NCBI GenBank assembly: GCA_002300355.1
Contig: NSGV01000002.1
Span: 496,001-560,000, forward strand
DNA from: Streptomyces sp. TLI_235
GTDB taxonomy: Bacteria; Actinomycetota; Actinomycetes; Streptomycetales; Streptomycetaceae
Direction: 5' to 3'
DNA length: 64,000 nucleotides
Shown: positions 1-7,104 of the stretch, one piece after another
Layout: each line of letters starts with the position of its first letter
Numbering within the stretch: position 1 is the stretch's first letter
Translations under genes and position numbers: made by a program
Notes under the pieces: model-generated
Database searches by the model: none
What the model was told of the DNA's origin: nothing
Seen by the model: only the letters and a program-made list of their open reading frames with translations

Positions 1-2
1 GT

Positions 3-101
3 GAGGCACTGGGGGCGGGGGAACTGCGCGATTCCAAGCCCTCTCCGGAGGCGATCGCCGAGGTGACCACCCTGCTCGCACCGGGCGACGCCCGACGCTG
101 A
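3..101 (+). CDS. C-terminal end of an unidentified protein (partial)
   Basis: An open frame enters from the left edge and ends at TGA 99-101, giving 32 residues (start EALGAGELRD, end LLAPGDARR). The fragment is helical and charged and matches no family I can name. It could be a chance frame, because GC-rich DNA leaves long open frames. I favour a real gene end because codon third positions are mostly G or C and the next gene starts 112 bp later on the same strand. Confidence 0.35.
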   Translation, partial: EALGAGELRDSKPSPEAIAEVTTLLAPGDARR

Positions 102-213
102 CCGCCAGGCGCCCCGGGGACGGTCCGGGACCGGTAGCGGGGCGCACCGTGGCCGGGCCGCCTGCGCCGCACACGCTCTTCCACAACCAGTGGCGCCACC
201 CTAACGTTGCGTC

Positions 214-861
214 ATGAGCAGACTGCGGGTGGACCGTTCGAATCCCGACGTGGTCGACGTGGTGCTTCGCGAGGGAGTCGGGCCGCTCGTGTACGCCGTC
301 AAGCGTTGGCCCGGGGAAGTGTTCGGGTCGCTCGTGGCCGGCGCCGTCTACGGCGCCCCGGTCTGTGCAGTCATGGCGTTGATCTTCAGTCCGGGGCCCG
401 GCCCGATCTGGGCCGCGGTCGGGATCGCCGCCCTGCTGGGACTCGTCGTCAACACGTTCGTGATCTTGTACGGGGCCTTCCGGGACGTGAACCGGTTGCG
501 GTTCTCCCCCGCCGCCGCCCCGGACACCATGACCGTCGTCCGGGGCTCCCGCACGGACCGGCCGAGACCGCTCACCGACGTACAACAGATCTGGATCGAC
601 CACTCCATCATGGAGTCGTACGAGAGGGACCGGAAGCCCGTCTCCGCCAAGATCACCCTGTACGTGCTGCTGAAGAACGGCCACCGGATCCGGCCCACCT
701 CGCTGCCCCAGTGGACGACCGACACCACGGCCCTGTACCAAGAACTGCAACAGATACTCGCCCCCGCCGCCGTCCAGGTGGACCTGGTCGTCCAGCGCCG
801 CGTGCAGTCCCCTCCGTGGATGGGCGTGAGCAGCGGCGGCTCGACCGGCGGCGGAGGCTGA
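214..861 (+). CDS. Hypothetical membrane protein, 215 aa
   Basis: The frame starts at ATG 214. Two hydrophobic segments at about residues 38-60 and 66-88 suggest a two-helix membrane protein. A soluble domain of about 120 residues follows, with an alternating beta pattern (KITLYVLLKNG), and the protein ends in a Gly/Ser tail. I do not recognise the family, and no catalytic motif is visible. It stands alone: the next gene on this strand starts about 490 bp later. The overlapping minus-strand open frame at 348-899 is taken as a shadow because it shows no domain and has poor codon usage. Confidence 0.7.
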   Translation: MSRLRVDRSNPDVVDVVLREGVGPLVYAVKRWPGEVFGSLVAGAVYGAPVCAVMALIFSPGPGPIWAAVGIAALLGLVVNTFVILYGAFRDVNRLRFSPAAAPDTMTVVRGSRTDRPRPLTDVQQIWIDHSIMESYERDRKPVSAKITLYVLLKNGHRIRPTSLPQWTTDTTALYQELQQILAPAAVQVDLVVQRRVQSPPWMGVSSGGSTGGGG

Positions 862-1350
862 CGGGATCCGGCCGGTCGGCTCTGTCCACGGGAGCCCAAT
901 GCCGGGTGGCGTGACCGCGCACCTCCTGGCTCCTGCCCCCGCCCGCGCGGGGAGGCTTGACGCCGCTCGTGCGGGGCGGTGCCCAGGATCCGGGGACCGA
1001 ATGGCGCTGGAGAACAACCGGCCCTGGACCGAGGACGAGCCGCGGGTCGGGACCGAGGCGGTGCGGGCGGGAATCCGGCGGGGACCAGCTCGATCCGGTC
1101 CAGGTACTGCTACCGATGGAAGGCATGCGGGCCTGGAGGACTTCTCAGTCAGTGTCGGTCCAGTCGTCACGCAGTCCGTCAGGCCTCCCCTGGCCGACTG
1201 GCAGTCAGCTGACCCACCCGCGCCTGAGCGACTCCGTCGTCCAGGATGTCCAGGAATCGAAATGATCACACCCGGGTCGTCACGGCCTTCGGCCTGGCCT
1301 CCGTCGGCGGTGGCCGGGCCGGGCCGGCACGGCCGACGTACGGTGGAGCG
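862..1350. other. Intergenic stretch, 489 bp, no convincing gene
   Basis: Open frames here are arginine- and proline-rich and look like GC artefacts. The only structure seen is a short hairpin at 937-952, which may end transcription of the gene at 214-861. The rest presumably holds the promoter of the lipoprotein gene starting at 1351. Confidence 0.5.
937..952 (+). terminator. Possible short GC hairpin terminator
   Basis: CCCCGC and GCGGGG form a 6-bp perfect stem around a 4-base loop, 75 bp after the stop at 861. It has no U-tract, as is usual in actinomycetes. The stem is short and could be chance in DNA this GC-rich. Confidence 0.25.
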
Positions 1351-2352
1351 GTGAGTGCCGCGAACCCCCGGCCCTCGCCGCAGGCGTTCGAGGTGCCCCG
1401 GCGGGCGGTGCTGCTCGGCCTGGCGGGGGTGCTGCTGGGGGCCTGCACCAGCCGGACGGGCGCGGCCTCCGGCTCCGCCTCCCCGACCGCGCATTCCTCG
1501 CCTGCGGCCCCTTCCGCTGGTTCCTCGGCGGCGCTCCCGGCCACCACGCCCTGGCGGCCCGGTCCCGGCGAGATCGACCCGGACGTGAAGCTGCGGGCGA
1601 CCCAGCTGGTCGAGGCGCTCGGCGCCTGGCCCGCCGGCGGACTGGGCCTGGCCGCCGCCCGCGAACGGGTCCGGGCGCTCGGCCTCGACCCGTCGCTTGC
1701 CGAGCAGGCCGGACCACTGCTGGGCCCCGCCCCGCAGGCCGTCCTGCAGGTGGTGAACGCCCAGTGGGGCGGCCACCTCACCGACTCCGCCAGCGTGATG
1801 GTCCCCTGCCGGCAGTGGACCACGGAGGGATCGGGGGGCACCACCGTCGACGTACGGCTCGTCCGGGCGCAGCCGCGCTGGAACGTCACCGCCCTGCACC
1901 CGGCGCAGCCGGCCCCGCCTGCCGCCACGCTCTCCGACGCGGCGCAGCGGGTGCTGGCCGAGTCGCGGATCCAGCTGCCGCCGGCCGCGGTCGCCGACGT
2001 CGGCGGCGGCGGGGTGCACGAGAGCGTCCTCGCCTCGATGCTGGCGCTGGCCGCGCAGCACACCTTCGCGGTGACGGTGCTCCGCTCGGGCCACCCTATC
2101 GACGTCTTCGGCACCTCCCGGCCGAGCGACCACCCGCCGGGCCGCGCCTTCGACGTCTGGCAGATCGACGGCCACGCCGTGGTCGACCCCGCCACCCCGC
2201 ACGACCTGGTCGACGGCTTCATGCGCGCCGCGGCGGCCACCGGCTCCTACAACGTCGGCGGCCCCCGCCAGCTCTCCCGCGGCACCACGCCCCAGCAGTT
2301 CTTCACCGACGACGCCCACCACGACCACGTGCACATCGGCTTCCGCAGCTGA
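1351..2352 (+). CDS. Lipoprotein with M15-like (VanY-type) peptidase domain
   Basis: GTG 1351 gives 333 aa that begin with a short charged n-region, a hydrophobic run and the lipobox LLGAC near residue 32, so this is a lipid-anchored exported protein. A Ser/Ala/Pro-rich linker follows. The C-terminal part carries SDHPPGRAFDVW and later HHDHVHIGF. These fit the His, Asp and His zinc ligands of M15/VanY-like D-alanyl carboxypeptidases, which act on peptidoglycan. An upstream in-frame ATG at 1246 would add 35 residues ahead of the signal sequence and is unlikely. The peptidase role is inferred from the motif spacing only; the domain is diverged. Confidence 0.7.
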   Translation: MSAANPRPSPQAFEVPRRAVLLGLAGVLLGACTSRTGAASGSASPTAHSSPAAPSAGSSAALPATTPWRPGPGEIDPDVKLRATQLVEALGAWPAGGLGLAAARERVRALGLDPSLAEQAGPLLGPAPQAVLQVVNAQWGGHLTDSASVMVPCRQWTTEGSGGTTVDVRLVRAQPRWNVTALHPAQPAPPAATLSDAAQRVLAESRIQLPPAAVADVGGGGVHESVLASMLALAAQHTFAVTVLRSGHPIDVFGTSRPSDHPPGRAFDVWQIDGHAVVDPATPHDLVDGFMRAAAATGSYNVGGPRQLSRGTTPQQFFTDDAHHDHVHIGFRS

Positions 2353-2377
2353 CCGACCCCCGCCCGCCGCCGTCCGG

Positions 2378-2911
2378 TCAGCCCGGGTTGCGCCGCACGC
2401 CCGAGGACGCCCTGCGGAGCCGGTCGGCCGCCGTGTTCCTGACCCGCCGGCTGCCGCCGTGCTCGGCCAGGGCGGTGAGGAGCAGCGGCGAGTCCGACGT
2501 CTCCACGATCGTCCGCTGGAGCCAGTGGGTGCCGGCCAGGATTCCGGCGAGCGAGCCCTCGGGGTCGGTCTCGGCCCGCTTGACCAGCTGCCAGTGCTCG
2601 ATCCGGGTCTGCAGGAAGTCGAACCCCGACGCCAGGACGGCGATCACCCGCACGCGGGCGGCGAAGGCCTCGGCAGACCCGTACGCCGGTGCCAGGCGGT
2701 CGACGTGCCGGACGAGAGTGGCTTCGGCCATGGTCCGGTCCGGGTCCTGGACGACGATCCCGACGATCGCCTCCTCCGTGTCCTCCGAGCAGCCCGCCAG
2801 GCACTCCTGGTAGAGCCCGTAGCGGATGTGCTCGTCGTCGGCCCAGCCCTCGTCGGGCGCTGCCTTCCCGACGAGCCCGTACAGCCATCCGATGGCGCTT
2901 TCCTGCAGCAT
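2378..2911 (-). CDS. Hypothetical protein, 177 aa
   Basis: I start at ATG 2911 (MLQESAIGWLYGL), because the longer frame adds 19 residues with no likely function. The protein is soluble and alpha-helical, with many acidic residues and no signal peptide. It converges with the lipoprotein gene, leaving 25 bp between stops. I do not recognise the family; the helical pattern could be HEAT-like or a small immunity-type fold, but nothing decides it. Confidence 0.65.
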   Translation of the reverse strand: MLQESAIGWLYGLVGKAAPDEGWADDEHIRYGLYQECLAGCSEDTEEAIVGIVVQDPDRTMAEATLVRHVDRLAPAYGSAEAFAARVRVIAVLASGFDFLQTRIEHWQLVKRAETDPEGSLAGILAGTHWLQRTIVETSDSPLLLTALAEHGGSRRVRNTAADRLRRASSGVRRNPG

Positions 2912-2963
2912 GCCGGGCCTCTCCGATCCGTTCGCGACGTCATGCCCGCACGCCCGGGCAGTC

Positions 2964-3009
2964 GGCACCCCGCCCGGCCGACGTGGAGGGGCCGGCCGGG
3001 CGGGGTGCC
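2964..3009 (-). terminator. Strong 16-bp perfect hairpin after the GH5 gene
   Basis: GGCACCCCGCCCGGCC at 2964-2979 is exactly complementary to 2994-3009, with a 14-base loop. It lies just past the stop codon (3015) of the minus-strand glycosidase gene. The position and perfect stem make it a likely rho-independent-like terminator. Confidence 0.75.
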
Positions 3010-3014
3010 GCGGT

Positions 3015-4940
3015 TCAGGACAGCGGGCGGCAGAGCAGGGCGTCGGGGGTGCCGGAGGAGCCGATGCGGGTGGTGAAGGCGACGCCGGCGGCGTACTCGC
3101 CGGAGGTGCACTGGCCCTTGTAGGCGCCGTAGGCGAATTCGCCGCCGGGTGCGCCGGCCGGGCGGTTGTCGCCGCGGTCGAACCAGACCGTCCGGGTGCC
3201 GGTGCCGAGGGGGCGGCGGGCCCGGGCGCAGAGGGCGGCGGAGACCCTGGCGCCGCGCACGCTGTAGCCGATCAGGAACTGGCCCTGGGCGCACTGGAGT
3301 TTGGTGTACCCGGAGGCCCAGTCGCCGCCCGCCGGGACGTTGCGCTCGTCGCGGACGGTCTCGGCCTCGCCGGTGGCGGCCCGCAGGTCGCCGTCGGTCG
3401 CGGTGTCGGTGCACAGGCCGCGGCCGCCGCTGTGGGAGAGGCCGAGGAGGCGTTCGCCGTCGGGGCAGACGGCCTTGCGGGCGCCGTTGTCCCAGTCGCC
3501 GGCGGCTCGTACCCGCAGCGACTGGACGGCGTCGGCGTGGTCGGTGGTCAGCATGTGCCAGGCGTCGGCGGCGGGCACCGGCCCGGTGCGGGCGGGTGCG
3601 GCGGTGAGGTGGTTCCAGGCGTCGGCGCGCCAGTCGGCGCCGTCCAGTACGCCGGAGCGCGCACCCGTGGCGGCGTACCGGAGCAGGGCCCAACTGTCGC
3701 CGCGGCCGGGGTCGTTCCAGCCGACCAGCGGCCAGTAGGCGAAGTCGGCGTCCAGCGCGGCCAGCCGGTCGGTGAGGTTGCCGAACCAGGTCCGCGGGGC
3801 GGCCGCGCCCTCGTCCGCGCCGATGCCGAACTCGCTGATCCACACCGGGGCGGTGAAGTGCTGTCCGCTCTCCGTGGCGACGTAGAAGGCCTGTTCGTCG
3901 AGGACCCGGTACAGCTCGTCGCGGCCGAGGTCCTGGTAGCGGGCGTCGTGGGTCTGGCCGATGCCGGTGGCTCCGCTGTGGTTCGGGCCGGTGTAGCCGT
4001 AGAAGTGCGCGGAGTAGACGAGCTTGTGGGAGGCGACCAGGGTGTGCGAGAGCGTGCGGACGGGTGTGAGGGTGGGGCGGCCGTGCGGCAGGCCGTCCGC
4101 GGGGATGCCCGTCCAGTTGATGCCTTCGACGACGACCAGCAGGTCGGGGCTGCCCTCGGTGAGGATGCGGTCGCCGGCGTGCTGGGCTGCGGCGTACCAG
4201 TCGTGGCCGTCGCCGAGACCCCAGTTGGGGTCGTCGAGGATGTCGCGGCGGACCTCGTTGTACAGGTCGGCGCCGACCACGCGCTTGTTGTCGCGGTACC
4301 GCCGGGCCATGAACACCCAGTCGTCCTCCCACAGCGCCGTGGACTGGCTGCTGTTCCACCGCTCGTTGCCGTCCAGGCCGCAGCACCAGCGGGTGGTGTT
4401 GGTGTGGTTGTTGAGGATCACCGCGAAGCCGTCCGCGGTGAGTGCCCGGACGACGGCGTCGTAGACCTGCAGCGGGGTGAGTCCGCGTAGCTGCGGGTTG
4501 GCGGCGACGGCGGCGTCCGGGACGGGCGCGGTGGTGCGGATCATCTCGTTGGAGAACGGCAGCCGGATGCTGTTGAGGCCGAGGCGGTGGAAGTCGGCGA
4601 GCAGTGCGGGAAGTTGGATCCGGTCGAGACCGATCGGGATGCCGTGGGCGTCCTGGCCGCTGTGATGGTTGGCCGGGTCGGTGATGCTGCCCGATCCGGT
4701 CCAGGAGCCCTGTGCGCCGTCCCAGTTGCCGGATCGGAGTTTGAAGCGGGCGCCGGTGGCGTCGACGATGTACCGGCCGCGGGTGGAGAGCGGGGCCGTC
4801 CACTCGGCGGCGAGGCCGGCGGCGGCCGCGCCGGAGGTGGCCGCGGTTGCTGCCGGTGGGGCCGCCGCGGCGGCGGGGGCGGCGAGCAGCGCGGCCGGTA
4901 GGGCGAGCGTCAGCGCGGTGCGGAGGAGGAGCCGGATCAT
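3015..4940 (-). CDS. Secreted GH5-family glycoside hydrolase with C-terminal accessory domain
   Basis: ATG 4940 starts a 641-aa protein with a clear Sec signal peptide (MIRLLLRTALTLALP, then an Ala-rich cleavage zone). The TIM-barrel catalytic domain covers about residues 40-420. It shows LYNEVRRD, with the acid/base Glu of the NE pair, and WISEFGIG, with the nucleophile Glu, as in GH5 endoglucanases and related beta-glycanases. The last 160 residues hold repeated units with paired cysteines and a G-x-Y-K pattern, likely a carbohydrate-binding or accessory module. The substrate is probably a beta-glucan, but GH5 is broad. It is followed by a perfect hairpin at 2964-3009. An upstream ATG at 5021 would bury the signal peptide. 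Confidence 0.85.
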   Translation of the reverse strand: MIRLLLRTALTLALPAALLAAPAAAAAPPAATAATSGAAAAGLAAEWTAPLSTRGRYIVDATGARFKLRSGNWDGAQGSWTGSGSITDPANHHSGQDAHGIPIGLDRIQLPALLADFHRLGLNSIRLPFSNEMIRTTAPVPDAAVAANPQLRGLTPLQVYDAVVRALTADGFAVILNNHTNTTRWCCGLDGNERWNSSQSTALWEDDWVFMARRYRDNKRVVGADLYNEVRRDILDDPNWGLGDGHDWYAAAQHAGDRILTEGSPDLLVVVEGINWTGIPADGLPHGRPTLTPVRTLSHTLVASHKLVYSAHFYGYTGPNHSGATGIGQTHDARYQDLGRDELYRVLDEQAFYVATESGQHFTAPVWISEFGIGADEGAAAPRTWFGNLTDRLAALDADFAYWPLVGWNDPGRGDSWALLRYAATGARSGVLDGADWRADAWNHLTAAPARTGPVPAADAWHMLTTDHADAVQSLRVRAAGDWDNGARKAVCPDGERLLGLSHSGGRGLCTDTATDGDLRAATGEAETVRDERNVPAGGDWASGYTKLQCAQGQFLIGYSVRGARVSAALCARARRPLGTGTRTVWFDRGDNRPAGAPGGEFAYGAYKGQCTSGEYAAGVAFTTRIGSSGTPDALLCRPLS

Positions 4941-5031
4941 CGGACCTGCCCGAGGGTCGAGAGTGTCGGATTCATGCCAACGTGGCGTCGGCAGAGCCGA
5001 GTTACCCGGCGGTAGGCGCACTGAACCACGT

Positions 5032-5062
5032 CCGGCCGGCCCCTGTGGCGGGGCCGGCCGGC
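5032..5062 (-). terminator. 12-bp perfect hairpin after the serine hydrolase gene
   Basis: CCGGCCGGCCCC at 5032-5043 pairs exactly with GGGGCCGGCCGG at 5051-5062 around a 7-base loop. It sits 14 bp beyond the stop at 5076 of the minus-strand serine hydrolase gene and before the GH5 gene, so it probably separates the two transcripts. Confidence 0.65.
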
Positions 5063-5075
5063 GAGCGGTCCGTGG

Positions 5076-6290
5076 TCAGGCGATGACCAGCGGGTTCTCC
5101 GGGGCGAGCAGGTCGGAGATGCGTTCGGCGACGATCTGCGCGGTGTTCTCGTCCGGGGCCTCGGGGCCTCTGGTGGTGGACACGGCGATGGCGAGCCGCT
5201 CCTGCGGCAGATAGGCCTGGATGGCCGCGTAGCCGGAGAACGACGGGTTCTGCAGCACCCAGTCGTTGATCACGATCACACCCATGCCGAAGTGCTTGGC
5301 CTCGGTGTTGACCAGGCAGATGTCCGCCGGACAGGTCGCGGTCGGGCCGCCGAGGCCCACCGTGCCCGGGTCCAGCTGCTCCCGGAACGCGCGGCGGGAG
5401 AGCAGCTCGCCGCTGCCGATGGCCCGGGCGGAGCGCTCCAGGTCGCAGATGTGCGTGGTGAGGACGGCCCCCGGAGCGGTCGTCCACGAGGGGTTCCAGA
5501 AGGTGGACTCCTCGTAGGTGCCGCGCGACGCGGTGAAGGCGTGCTGGACGGGCGCCTCGATCTCCGGGGTGAAGCTGTTGGGGGTGTCCCGGAGCCCGAG
5601 CGGTCCCATCACCCGCTCCTCCAGCAGCCGGTCCAGCCGGGTGCCGGTGATCCGCTCCAACGCCGCCCCGAGCAGGACGAAATTCGCGTGCGAGTAGCTC
5701 CAGTTGGTGCCCGGCTCGTACCAGAGCGGCTGCGCGGTGGAGATGCCCACCAGCTCCTCCGGCGTCCACTGGCGGAACGGGTCGGCGTCGAGCGCGGCCA
5801 GGAAGCCCGGGTCGCGGACGTAGTCGACCAGGCCGGAGGTGGAACTGCCGAGCATCCGCAGGGTGATCTCGTCGCCGTGCGGTAGCTCGGGCAGCCAGCG
5901 GGAGACGGGCTCGTCGAGGTCGACCCGGCCCTCCTCGGCGAGCTGCATCAGCACGGTGCCCATGTAGGCGATGCCCACCGACCCGGACCGGAAGTGCATG
6001 CCGGGCTCGGCGGGGACGCCGGTCATCGACTCCCCCTGGGCGCCGGTGACGATCTCCCGGCCGCCCTCGGCGACCTTGAACAGGACGGACTTCAGACCGA
6101 GTTCGTCCTTCACCTGGCGGACGATCCGGTCGACCTGCCGGGCCTTGCCGCGCAGCGGCTCCGCGGTGCTGACGCAGGCGTGCGCCTCATGGCCGCCGCC
6201 ACCGGCGGCGACGGCCACCCCAGCCGTGGTCTGCAGGGTGGCGGCGAACAGTGTGGCCGCGCAGAACAGCGCGGTCTGAGTACGGGTCAT
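5076..6290 (-). CDS. Exported beta-lactamase-family (class C-like) serine hydrolase, atypical active site
   Basis: ATG 6290 gives 404 aa with a signal peptide ending in GVAVAAGGG. The fold markers of the beta-lactamase/D-Ala-D-Ala carboxypeptidase family are present: GRVDLDEPVSRWLP, STSGLVDY, EPGTNWSYSHANFVLLG and ITGTRLDRLL. The active-site SxxK motif, however, reads SVGI in FRSGSVGIAYMG, so the general-base lysine is missing. The usual YxN reads YSH. This suggests a non-catalytic or altered-chemistry paralogue that binds cell-wall peptides, or a different lysine arrangement. It is a single-gene unit with a hairpin terminator. Confidence 0.75.
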   Translation of the reverse strand: MTRTQTALFCAATLFAATLQTTAGVAVAAGGGGHEAHACVSTAEPLRGKARQVDRIVRQVKDELGLKSVLFKVAEGGREIVTGAQGESMTGVPAEPGMHFRSGSVGIAYMGTVLMQLAEEGRVDLDEPVSRWLPELPHGDEITLRMLGSSTSGLVDYVRDPGFLAALDADPFRQWTPEELVGISTAQPLWYEPGTNWSYSHANFVLLGAALERITGTRLDRLLEERVMGPLGLRDTPNSFTPEIEAPVQHAFTASRGTYEESTFWNPSWTTAPGAVLTTHICDLERSARAIGSGELLSRRAFREQLDPGTVGLGGPTATCPADICLVNTEAKHFGMGVIVINDWVLQNPSFSGYAAIQAYLPQERLAIAVSTTRGPEAPDENTAQIVAERISDLLAPENPLVIA

Positions 6291-6598
6291 ACCCCACCGT
6301 GCGAGCCGGCCGTCGGTATCCCGGGCACGACACCCCGACAGCTCCGCCGGACGGCCGGGCCCGCAGTCCCCCGGGAGAGTGGCCGGGCCGCGGAGCTCCC
6401 CCGCTCGTCGGGCAGGCGCTCGGCTGCGCCCCGCGGTAGTCCGGAAACGGTGTCCGAAGCTCGCGCCTCCGTCCGGGCCACCCGACCGGGCGGCCCGGAC
6501 GGCTACACCCCGCGGGCGTCAAGGACCCGGGCTACCAGTCCTGCCACGCCGTCCGGTTCGGGCACCGGCCCGAGATGACCGAACTGCGTTCCGGGGTG
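6291..6598. other. Intergenic stretch, 308 bp, nothing recognised
   Basis: The stretch lies between the start of the serine hydrolase gene (minus) and the stop of the small secreted protein gene (minus). Open frames here are Arg/Pro-rich shadows. It presumably contains the serine hydrolase promoter; no clear repeat or RNA structure was seen. Confidence 0.45.
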
Positions 6599-7015
6599 TC
6601 AGGCGCAGGCGAGGTGCCAGGAGTCGTACGTGCCGGAGATGTAGGACCCGTTGTCCTCGAGGCCTGCCCGGAAGTAGAAGCAAGCACCCTCGGCGAAGTC
6701 CTTGTTGCCGCTCGACGAAGCGGTCCAGGTGTAGCCCGTGTACCCACCGGTGTAGTCGATGGTGTGCTTGGCGTCGGAGGTGCTGGGCGAGCCCAGGGTG
6801 GGCGTCGTGTACTGCACGCGGACGCCGCGGCCGTCCTTGCAGTGGTCCATGAAGTAGAAGTTGTCCCCGTAGGAGGCGAAGCCCACATCGCCGCAGCCGT
6901 CGGGGTTGGTCGACGACCAGACGCTGATTTCGGCGGCGGAGGCGTTGCCCGATATGCCGACGACCATGGCCACGGCGGCGGCGGATGCCACGGCGATGCG
7001 CTTGAACGTAAACAC
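6599..7015 (-). CDS. Small secreted protein with four cysteines, 138 aa
   Basis: GTG 7015 is chosen because GAGAGGA lies 6 bases upstream and the frame then opens with a typical signal peptide (FTFKRIAVASAAAVAMV, cleavage after GNASA). The mature part of about 110 residues is polar and rich in Gly, Tyr, Thr and Ser, with four cysteines (DGCGD, DHCKD, EGACFYF, HLACA) that could form two disulfides. It resembles small beta-rich secreted proteins of Streptomyces, but I cannot name a family. It lies 89 bp beyond the end of the leftward biosynthetic operon on the same strand and need not belong to it. Confidence 0.7.
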   Translation of the reverse strand: MFTFKRIAVASAAAVAMVVGISGNASAAEISVWSSTNPDGCGDVGFASYGDNFYFMDHCKDGRGVRVQYTTPTLGSPSTSDAKHTIDYTGGYTGYTWTASSSGNKDFAEGACFYFRAGLEDNGSYISGTYDSWHLACA

Positions 7016-7104
7016 GTCATTCCTCTCGCGAGCACCGAGGGTCGTCGCTGGCCGACGAGTGAGGGCCCCGGCGATCATGGGCCTGCACTATGCCGGAGAG
7101 AAGA

